Positions 56,441 through 64,000 of a stretch of DNA of 64,000 nt are shown here, in pieces. Position numbers and translations under genes: made by a program. The notes beneath the pieces were generated by a model. That model made no database searches. It had not been told where the DNA came from and worked only from the letters and a program-made list of their open reading frames with translations. How positions within the stretch are numbered: the first letter of the stretch is position 1; each line of letters starts with the position of its first letter. The DNA is from Pseudophaeomoniella oleicola. Lineage: Eukaryota > Ascomycota > Eurotiomycetes > Phaeomoniellales > Phaeomoniellaceae. Location: assembly GCA_003868215.1 (NCBI GenBank), contig QWDQ01000003.1, positions 620,001 through 684,000 on the forward strand. The letters are read 5' to 3'.

Positions 56441-57575
56441 CTAATCCTTGCCCTTCCCCTTTCCATTGCCATCAGGTCTGCCATCAGGTTTGCCATCAAG
56501 CTTGATCCCCTTGGCCTTGTGCAAATCAGCCCATGGATCTTCCAAGAAGCTTGGACGGAAATAGATCGGATCTCCCATTTCGTTCTTGATTCGGCCGGCG
56601 GAGTAGTCTCGCAATTGCTTAGCCGTGTAAGTAATTCCAACAGGCGAGGTGTAGGCTATTTCATTGTCGGGGTCGCGGATGGTAGCTTCCGATTTGTTCT
56701 CGTTGATGCCGCTAGCAGTTGCGGTGACATTGTTGGAGGACTTCTCTGCAACGCCATTGTCTTTACCATTGTCTTCGCCACCGTCCTTGGTTTCGGCAGT
56801 CTCTGAAGCCTTGCGTGGACGAGGTGGGAGAACCGATGAAGGAGTCAGGTTGGGATACGGGTAGACATATTTATTGCCGGCAGATTTGTTGGTGCGAGAA
56901 GCAAGTGGAGTGGTGTTACTACCGGTGGCTTTCTTTGCACCAGAGCCTAAGGGTTTGAACTCAGGAGCCTCGGGATTCATATCTTCGTCTTCTTGTAATC
57001 TGTCAGTTGAGTGCCAAAAATCAGTCAAATACGGAGGCTTTCTTCTACCTTCGGTGTCAAGTTGTGCACGCTTAGAAGCTGATCCAGATTGTGGCGAATT
57101 CTGACCTATATAAAGTATCACGGTTAGCAAGTGCGTTATGTAGAGTGGGATATTTCTTCTGGCTGCAGATCCGTAGCTCAATAGCAGTAGAAGCCACAAC
57201 TGCATATGCAGCTTCTGCTCCAGCGGAAGCAATGGGTGGAAAGCAAAGGGAGGGATCACACCTTTCGACAAAAGCTCTGTCCTAGCGCCTCACGAAGTAG
57301 CTAATGAAGGGGGACATAGAATGGGTAGACAAACAGACAGTGTGAAATCGGATCGAGCGTGACAAAGAAGGACAAAGCGAAAGAGATCGAGAATGAAAAA
57401 GAAAGAAGAAACGCTGCGCTCTGAGACCACAAGGTCGCCATGGCGAGACCCGCGGTTTGATCACGATTGGTTAGGACTTACCTTCATCCTTGTTTCCATG
57501 TTTGTCTTGTGATCCAAAGCTGCTAAAGCCCATCGCCGCGGCGATCTGGGCGTTCATGGCATCGTCGTCGTCCAT
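56441..57575 (-). CDS. Uncharacterised fungal protein, about 252 aa
   Basis: Two exons modelled, 57575-57482 and 57105-56441, with an unusually long 376-nt intron (GTAAGT donor, TATATAG acceptor). The N-terminus is MDDDDAMNAQIAAAMGFSSFG, a pattern I associate with small conserved fungal proteins but cannot name. The middle is Thr/Ser/Asn-rich and disordered. The best-conserved-looking part is C-terminal: IAYTSPVGITYTAKQLRDY, then DPIYFRPSFLEDPWADL, then a Gly/Lys/Asp tail. A further 57-nt in-frame intron (after LDTE, before EDEDMNPEAPEF) is possible; the frame stays open with or without it. No signal peptide or membrane span. Function unknown. Confidence 0.65.
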
Positions 57576-58116
57576 GATGGTCGTAGATGTTCGATTGGAT
57601 CAAAGAAGTAGGCACGTAAGGAATTATCAGGCGCTCTTTAGAGGACTATGTATGTTGCGCGTTTGGAAGACTTTGCGTTGCACTTTGTTACTTTCAAAGT
57701 GAAGTTGATGATGAGTTGAGTGTTGGTCCGGATGTTATCAATTTCCCGAACCGTGACTGGTGCTCAGGAGTGATCACGTGCACATGCAAAAACATGCTGA
57801 ACTTTTTAGGCCCAGTCCAGTTTACGTCTCTATAGAAGGCGTCTCGAATACTGAGATTTGCTACCAACCATCCTGTCAGGTCTAATCCAGACGGAAATAT
57901 CGGATGAATAGTATCATTAAGTCGTGGCATTGTCTATTTAATCTACATGAGGAGTAACGGTCGTTAGGTAAGAAGATGTCCGTTATTGGGCCCTTCCAAA
58001 TTCCTGGTGATGACGCTTTTGAGAAAAACACAAGTGTTTCGAAATACGCTAGGATGATATCGTAACATTTACGGTATGATGTCTCTTGCCCACAAGCTAA
58101 GAAGAGTACTCACTTC
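57576..58116. other. Intergenic region
   Basis: 541 bp between two minus-strand genes; contains the promoter of the 252-aa protein gene and the 3' flank of the TM9 gene. Nothing else recognised. Confidence 0.5.
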
Positions 58117-60120
58117 TTAGTCAACCTTGATAGATCCATAAATACGGCGCGCAAAAGCATAAGATGCAAAGAAGCCGATTGAACCTGGCGTCCTGTTAGT
58201 TAATGATGATGCAGGGGTTGTGGAAGTCTCACCAGTCAAAACGAAGACCAGAAAGCTAACTAAAGCTGAATAGCCAACATACAGGACCGCTCCTGTGATG
58301 CCTCCGAAGCTGACTCTGGTAGCCCAGAATCCCAAGGCATTCAGAAAGACATATCCACCGGTCATGCCAGCACCGACAAAAGCTCGCCACTGCCACCGAT
58401 AATCTTCTGCACATAACAAGAAGTAGACTAGAAGGATTGTCGTGCATGCACATGTGATTATCATGAGTCCGTAGCAAACGAAGAGGAAGCCGAACATGTA
58501 GTAGATCTTGCTGGTCCAGAGAGAGGTCATGATAAAATATAGCTCCACAAAGATAGCCCCGAAAGGCAGTATGCCTGTCAGGAGCAGTGAAGGCAATGGT
58601 CTCAAAGACAAGGCAGCAGGAGGAATTTGACGAGGAATTTGATTCGTCCTTGTGGGTGATTCAAGTGCGGGATGTTTGAAGCCAATCCAACTGCCGGCTA
58701 CACTGCTCGGCACACTGATGACGAACCAGATCGCAACAATCGCGAGCATTGTGGTGAATGGAACAGCACCGCTTGAACCTTTAGCCCAGACGAAGAGATT
58801 CAAGAAGAAAAAGGTACCGAAGACAACGCCGGGCACCAGCACTGGTGTGAGTGCAATGTTGACTTTCCAGTTCTCACCTCCGAAGGTTTTGTATGTGCGT
58901 GCTGAGACATAACCTCCAATAAAGCCGAACAAGGTGTATAATAGGAGGATAACTGTGGCCAAAAACCCTCTGTTAGATGGCGAGAGGAATCCGAAAAGCG
59001 CGAAGGCGACCGTGATCCCGGTCATAATGAACAGCTGCGCACCATTGCCTAAGAACACACTAAGAAGCAGCGGATGACGTGGAGCACGGAAGACGTCTCC
59101 ATGGACTAGTTTCCACCCTGAATCTTCCTGGACGCCATCTTCTACAACGGCCGAGGTTCCTGAAAGATCGTCCAAATTGATGGAATCGAGACGGTTATAT
59201 CGTGCAATATCCTTCCGCAAAACTCGAATCAGAATTGCACTGACCATGCCAACAAGGAAAACCACGAAGATTGTCGAGTTGATAAGTGAAAACCAGTGGA
59301 TTTTCGGGTCGAAAACGTGGAGATATTTATCCCATCGGGTAGCCCAAGCTGTTGATGAGGGTCGCCAATAGACACTGTACGTCCATGTAACCAGTGTCTC
59401 GCCATCTTCATTGAGCACGAGAGGTTCGGCACCTTCACCGGGGCATTCGGCTTTCCCTTCGCCCAGATTCTTTGAGTCTCTAGTCGACGATGGCTGGACT
59501 AGAACGCCGACTACGCGGTATTGCTCCCCTCGAATACCTGCAGTGTGATAATCGATAATGATGTCATAGTGATTATTCAGTTGCACCTGACCTTTATCAT
59601 TGATGGAGCCGAGAGGGAAACCCGGCATAGAAAAGAGCTCTCCTGTCTGAGGGTCTTCATTGAGCTGCGCAGCTGGCAAACCATCGACTAGCCAGTTGAG
59701 GTTGTAATTCTGCCAAATCCTTCGATTAACGAATTTTGCGCTCCTTTGATCAAATTTCTTTTCGTCGCAAAGGGATTTGCATGTCTCGTTTTTGGCCATG
59801 TTGAGTTCAAATGGTGATGTCTGTATACGGTCGCCGAAAATGATGCTACCAAGAGATTCGCGGACATCTCTTGGACCGCCTTCCGGTCTACAGAAGTGCA
59901 AGGCAGCATGGTAGTATTCAAATGAGAACACTGAGTGTAATTGTTCATCTTGGGGTGAGAGCGCTGGTGTGAGGGCGTTTACGTGTAAAGGTACTCGCTG
60001 GCCGAGTTCGTATGAAGTTGGCGCAACACCGGGTAGATAGAATGCTGACGCGGTATTACTGAGGACTAATGCAGTCAGGGCGATGCGAGCCATATGCGAG
60101 ACAAGACATGAAGAATGCAT
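58117..60120 (-). CDS. Transmembrane 9 superfamily (EMP70/TMN) protein
   Basis: Nonaspanin of endosome/Golgi membranes, linked in yeasts to sorting, adhesion and copper balance. Two exons, 60120-58233 and 58184-58117, encode 651 aa. The start at 60120 gives MHSSCLVSHMARIALTALVLS then NTASAFYLPG, a good signal peptide; an ATG at 60180 is in frame but adds residues before the signal. A luminal N-domain (to about 260) with GQRVPLHVNALTP and a HFCRP-type motif precedes nine membrane segments. The C-terminal intron is 48 nt: splicing yields VLTGSIGFFASYAFARRIYG, the family ending, with the KVD tail. Because 48 is a multiple of three and the intron has no stop, retention would add 16 residues. Confidence 0.93.
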   Translation of the reverse strand: MHSSCLVSHMARIALTALVLSNTASAFYLPGVAPTSYELGQRVPLHVNALTPALSPQDEQLHSVFSFEYYHAALHFCRPEGGPRDVRESLGSIIFGDRIQTSPFELNMAKNETCKSLCDEKKFDQRSAKFVNRRIWQNYNLNWLVDGLPAAQLNEDPQTGELFSMPGFPLGSINDKGQVQLNNHYDIIIDYHTAGIRGEQYRVVGVLVQPSSTRDSKNLGEGKAECPGEGAEPLVLNEDGETLVTWTYSVYWRPSSTAWATRWDKYLHVFDPKIHWFSLINSTIFVVFLVGMVSAILIRVLRKDIARYNRLDSINLDDLSGTSAVVEDGVQEDSGWKLVHGDVFRAPRHPLLLSVFLGNGAQLFIMTGITVAFALFGFLSPSNRGFLATVILLLYTLFGFIGGYVSARTYKTFGGENWKVNIALTPVLVPGVVFGTFFFLNLFVWAKGSSGAVPFTTMLAIVAIWFVISVPSSVAGSWIGFKHPALESPTRTNQIPRQIPPAALSLRPLPSLLLTGILPFGAIFVELYFIMTSLWTSKIYYMFGFLFVCYGLMIITCACTTILLVYFLLCAEDYRWQWRAFVGAGMTGGYVFLNALGFWATRVSFGGITGAVLYVGYSALVSFLVFVLTGETSTTPASSLTNRTPGSIGFFASYAFARRIYGSIKVD

Positions 60121-60931
60121 GGTCGCGAGAATCGCACGAGAAAACGGGAGAGAGAGTAGGCGTTCGAGCTCATCAGCCACTCATAATTACCATGCGATTA
60201 AGAGTACAAGCTGTTCTTTTGTTGCTGACAGGTCCAGGCTCGTCGAACCACGTCGGTGCAGGCTCCCAGTCGAGGAAGATCAGTTGCTGGGATTCAAAGG
60301 TCTTTCACAAGAGCTGTTAACTAATTATTGCCAGAAAGAATGAAGGGCGAGCATGTCGGGAAATTGTTGTACGGCATTTGGCATTTGGCATTTGTACGCA
60401 AGCTGGAGCTTACCGGATGTCTCCACAAAAGCTTCAGCCTCTCAGCCTCCTGGCCGAAACCCATTCACTTTTCAAGGTACGTAAGTATAGGGAACACGTA
60501 CAGACAATGCCCGTCACATAAGTCAATCTGACTTCAATGATACTAGTGACAGTCCTTATAACTTCATTGGAGCTGCAATCTACTGGTAATTGCAGGGCAA
60601 TATTGGAACGGGTAGACGAGGGAAATGGCAGTAGCTGAGAATACATGCTGTTTCATCTGGTTTTACACTTCTTGGGCTGCCACCGCTGCTCAGTTTTACC
60701 TGCTTCAAGTACTGTGAGCTGAGAGGTCTTGCAACCCCGTTCCTGGCTACCAGAGGAGGCCTGACACAATCCGGCCACATACTCCTGCTACCTGCCACCA
60801 ACATCCTAACGATAATCCTCAAACAGACAAGATGCCTCCCAATAGAACCAAATGTTGCTGTTGCTGTTGTTGTGTCGTGCTGTCCAAAAGTCTCTTCATA
60901 AGGGGATCATGCGGGAACCATGCACCGGCTT
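60121..60931. other. Intergenic region
   Basis: 811 bp. Upstream of the TM9 gene and downstream of the calcium-sensor gene. Short frames only; a TTGCTG repeat near 60854-60870. Confidence 0.5.
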
Positions 60932-61680
60932 TCACACAAGGCCATCATAGAGCGAAAGCGCTGATACGATGGTCTCGTCTCGTTTGCTACCTTCCTTGAA
61001 CTCCTCTTTGTCCAGACTGCCGTTTTCATCTTTGTCCATCATACGGAAGATCTTCTTTACCCTCTTCTCGGGGGTATCTTCATCCTCTGGCAACTTCACC
61101 ATCGAACCGACCTGCTACGGTTAGTCTCCACCCTCCACTAATACTGCGCCCGGACATACCATCTTGTAGATAGCCTCAACTATGGCGAGCATCTCATCAT
61201 AGCTTATCTTTCCATCCCCGTCAATGTCGTAGAGTTGGAAAGCCCAGTCCAGCTTGTCTTCCATCTTTCCTCGACTCGTGACACTGAGAGCGCATATGAA
61301 TTCTCGGAAGTCTATGGTCCCGCTCTTATCCGCGTCGAATACTTTGAATACATAGTCTGCAAACGAGCTCGGGTCGCCGAATGGGAAGAACTGCCGATAT
61401 ATCTTCTGAAACTCTTCCTTCGTCAAGGTGCCTGAGGGACAATCTTTCAGGAAACCTTCGCCGAGTCAGCAAAGCAGGCTTCTGTCGACAGTGATCAATC
61501 GTTTTGCGCACCCTTATACCATTGCTGAAGCTCCTTCTTGTCGAAATGCGTCGATTTTTGAAGATCTTCGAGCTGCTGGGGTGACAGCTTGGATTGTCTG
61601 TTCCGAACATCAGCTTCGGACATGGCTAAATCCGCCTACTCAGATGCAGGCGCATATCATCACACATACGATTTACCCAT
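60932..61680 (-). CDS. NCS1: Neuronal calcium sensor 1 / frequenin homologue
   Basis: Four exons: 61680-61670, 61597-61512, 61455-61160 and 61111-60932, giving exactly 190 aa, the family length. The first exon is 11 nt and encodes MGKS (the Ser codon is split), which supplies Gly2 for N-myristoylation; it is followed by [23 protein letters not shown]1 is degenerate ([13 protein letters not shown], 36-48). EF2 (D73-E84), EF3 (D109-E120) and EF4 (D157-E168) keep calcium ligands. Frq1 in yeast activates the phosphatidylinositol 4-kinase Pik1; in filamentous fungi NCS1 affects calcium tolerance and growth. The tiny first exon would be missed by most gene finders. Membrane-associated when calcium-loaded. 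Confidence 0.95.
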
Positions 61681-62328
61681 CGCCTAGAGGTCTGCTATGC
61701 GCGGCAGTTGCGAAATTGATTGAAGACGGAGGAATGATCAGAAAAGAACACTTTCTTGTAACAGGCGCAGTCTTCAGTTTCAGCTAAGTCGTCAGGATCG
61801 GCTTTGGTGGGGTCGTTATAAACCGGGATGACGCAGGTCTCGCTAACTCTGGAGATGAAGGTAGAAGGTTTGGAAGAATGACAGAGGCAGGTTCACGTTT
61901 GCTAGGTTTGTAATCCGAAGCCTCTTTCGTCTGGGTATGTTAATAAAGAGGGTTGTACTTAGGTGAATGGTGCTCGCTCTAGAAGTGTGACGACCGGGCT
62001 GAGGCTATTGAGGGGCGAATGATGCGGCATGTAATCAAGTAGTTGCAGCACTAAAGCGGGTCGATGTGCGGATTATGATACAGTATTACATCGCAACTCA
62101 GAAAGGGTTCGAGCCTCATCATTTACCAACTACATACCAGGTATTCTAGGCGTTGCCGCAAGTCCCTTACAAAACGCTACGTGATTTTCGTCCTCCTCTA
62201 ACAGAAACGCCACGGAAACTCGACGCAAAAATCATTGGTTTTAGTGACAGGTTGTAGCCATGATTCGACTCCCTGCGCACGCCTGAATGTAGAATGCTGA
62301 AAGGGAAGAACCGATAATCCTTCCACAT
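61681..62328. other. Intergenic region
   Basis: 648 bp between the NCS1 start and the RPN6 stop. A B-box-like stretch near 62106 was examined and rejected as a tRNA. No gene seen. Confidence 0.5.
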
Positions 62329-63655
62329 TCATTCCAGCATAGATGCTTGATTAGTGTACAGTACATCCACCACGCTGCTCAGTTTGCCGATCGTCTCCAG
62401 AGCTGCATCGTATCCCTTGTCCCGTTCTGTCTCCTCGAAAACGATCAAGCAGCCAGCGCCCTGGTCGAGCACGCCCACGATGACCTTGTCAAGAATCATC
62501 TGTGACAACTTCCTCTCCACCTGTTGAGTATCGAGACCGACCATTTTAGCAATATGGTCAATCTCCACCCTACTGAAAGGTTCAATAACCTTGATTAGAT
62601 TCTGTTCCAGCATCGCATCGTATAATCGACGAAGATGATTGCGAATGAAGACATCGCTGCCTAATTCATATCGGTAGTTTGATAACGCCTGCTCGTACTC
62701 CTCTAGGGACCGATTCGCATGTGCCCGCGCTACTGCTTTCATAGCTTCCAATTTCGTGCCAGTGTATTTCTGGGCTTGCTTTGACGCCAGGAGGGATGTC
62801 ACGTCGTCTGCCAGATTAAGCATGATCTTGCACAAGAGCATGTATTGCAGAGCAGATGTCGCTTTTGTGGTCTCATCAAGAGAATGATATCCTTCTAGAG
62901 CTTCGATGAAATATGAGAAAGCGGTGTTGAAGTCTTTATCCTCTGCATGAAGCATTCCGCTTTGCATGTCCAAGCCTGCCTGCAGCAGTGGCGGTGTGTA
63001 TACCGATGCGGCAGATGTACGGGCAGATGTCAACGCGGCCCTCGCTTTGGGTTGGTTCGTAAGCGCATGGTAAACTTGCGACTCGAGTAGCTGCACTTCG
63101 ACGAGAACGAGCTTATCATCGAGACGTTTGAGTTCCCGTAGAAGCGAATTGATCAGGGTTAATGCTTCGTACCACGATTGCTTCTGCATGTACAAGCTAA
63201 CAAGTCGAGTTTCCAGATTCTGACGCAGGAATGATCGCTTCTCTGAGACCGCCCAGTCTATACATGACTTCGTGACCGCAATTTGTGTTTCTAGTGTATT
63301 TGGTATTGCAGAGAAATAGTCTAATAGTTGTCGGACTGTAATCATGTGAGCAATCGCTTCCGTAAAGGTACTCCAAGTATACCCTACCAAGTTTCGCAGT
63401 CTTCGCCTTCGCAAATGATGAGAGGGTTGACCGGCTGGTCTTAACCAGTTCAGCTAATTCTGTAGCATTTTTTGTATCCCTGTATAGTTCTCCGAGGCCG
63501 ATAAGTGCTCCTTCATAGTCTCTGACGGCTGCTTCGTTGGATCCAGGACCTTTCGCAAGGATGTTTTTGTAGAGAGCTTCAGCTTCAGTAGGGTTCTTGG
63601 AAGCGAGATTCTTCGCTTCTTCAATGCGTGCGGAGTCTTTATGCAGAGGCGCCAT
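62329..63655 (-). CDS. RPN6: 26S proteasome regulatory subunit RPN6
   Basis: Lid subunit of the 19S regulatory particle that clamps lid and base to the 20S core. Two exons (63655-63388, 63335-62329) encode 424 aa. The 52-nt intron joins KTAKLV to RQLLDYFSAIPN, as in the family. The N-terminal 300 residues are TPR-like helical repeats (EEAKNLASKNPTEAEALYKN, TRLVSLYMQKQSWYEAL). The C-terminal PCI domain includes LYDAMLEQNLIKVIEPFSRVE and HIAKMVGLDTQQVERKLSQMILD. The ATG at 63655 begins MAPLHKD; an in-frame ATG 20 codons upstream would add an unlikely N-terminus. No classical Rpn4 box (GGTGGCAAA) was seen upstream. Confidence 0.96.
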
Positions 63656-63928
63656 ATTTGATTCTAGGCACAAAACAGAGGTTGTACGTGGCGCAGGAGA
63701 AGAGAAATACAACACTGTCTTGTTGAAGGTACGTGTAGGAGATTGACAAGCTTAGGCAAGCGTCAACTACGCAGTTGCGGCGAAGTGACGGAAGTCCCGT
63801 TCTTGGAGTTTTCTATCTCCGCTGCTGGAAGTCTCCACCAAAAATTTCCTGGAGTCCGCCCTCACTGAACATTTCTTAGACACCATACAATTTACGATAT
63901 GACATATTGGTAGTCTTGGGTGCTAGCC
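63656..63928. promoter_or_regulatory. Shared divergent promoter region, RPN6 / SOF1-like gene
   Basis: 273 bp separate the two start codons, so both core promoters must lie here or overlap. No TATA box or known operator is evident. Confidence 0.45.
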
Positions 63929-64000
63929 ATGGTGAGTTGGTCGGCGATCAGAAATTGAGTCAAGCTGACATGAATCTAGAAAATCAAGGCGTTGTCGCGT
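63929..64000 (+). CDS. Start of a gene resembling SOF1 (U3 snoRNP WD-repeat protein), truncated by window end
   Basis: The ATG at 63929-63931 is followed at once by a GTGAGT donor. A 48-nt intron with CTGAC branch and CTAG acceptor (63932-63979) leads to 21 coding bases reading KIKALSR. The spliced start MKIKALSR matches my memory of fungal SOF1/DCAF13 proteins, which begin with MKIK and act in 40S ribosome assembly. Eight residues are too few to be sure. An intron directly after the ATG is uncommon but known in ascomycetes. If wrong, the 21 bases may belong to another gene. Confidence 0.45.

Noticed and set aside
62018-62123. Possible intron-containing tRNA (AATGATG and CATCATT pair across 106 nt, with GGGTTCGAGCC)
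   Set aside because: When the B-box is placed correctly, the acceptor pairing is out of register, the T-stem is imperfect and no A-box fits.

Overview
This window is nuclear chromosomal DNA of a filamentous ascomycete (Pezizomycotina). The evidence is 23 spaced, individually promoted genes on both strands, short introns (mostly 48-65 nt) with GT..AG ends and CTAAC/CTGAC-like branch sites, and fungal protein families: a BRF1 with a long acidic tail, a GH15 glucoamylase, a fungal hybrid histidine kinase and an NCS1 (Fur-type) permease. The class cannot be fixed from the sequence alone. No operons, rRNA genes, convincing tRNA genes, CRISPR arrays, transposon open reading frames or virus-derived elements were found.

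Layout, left to right: a truncated phytanoyl-CoA dioxygenase-like gene (-); an NCS1 nucleobase/allantoin-type permease (+); an MFS sugar transporter (+); a PHD-finger protein (+); BRF1 of TFIIIB (+); a small CHZ-like protein (-); the MUS81 nuclease (+); a copper P1B-ATPase with four metal-binding motifs (+); an unrecognised 364-aa protein (-); a Pch1/T-type cyclin (-); a secreted glucoamylase (+); a mitochondrial class III CoA-transferase (-); riboflavin synthase (+); a CDF metal transporter with DxxxD sites (-); a JMJD5/KDM8-like JmjC protein (-); CDC45 (+); a 1906-aa hybrid histidine kinase (+); a KxDL/BLOC-1 subunit (+); an unrecognised 252-aa protein (-); a TM9/EMP70 protein (-); neuronal calcium sensor NCS1 (-); proteasome subunit RPN6 (-); and the first eight codons of a gene resembling SOF1 (+), which runs off the right end.

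The genes do not form one pathway. Replication and repair (CDC45, MUS81), transcription (BRF1, cyclin, PHD, JmjC), metal and nutrient transport, signalling and general housekeeping genes are interspersed, as is normal for a conserved ascomycete arm. Several neighbours are divergent with short shared upstream regions (CoA-transferase/RIB5, JmjC/CDC45, RPN6/SOF1-like).

Intergenic DNA is long (up to about 3.2 kb) and rich in microsatellites. It carries two recurrent perfect palindromes, TACTACGTAGTA (five exact copies) and TACCTAGGTA (eight exact copies), far above chance and, as far as seen, only between genes. This is the most unusual signal in the window. All exon junctions below were deduced by eye from splice signals, frame and family conservation; they are models, not transcript data.
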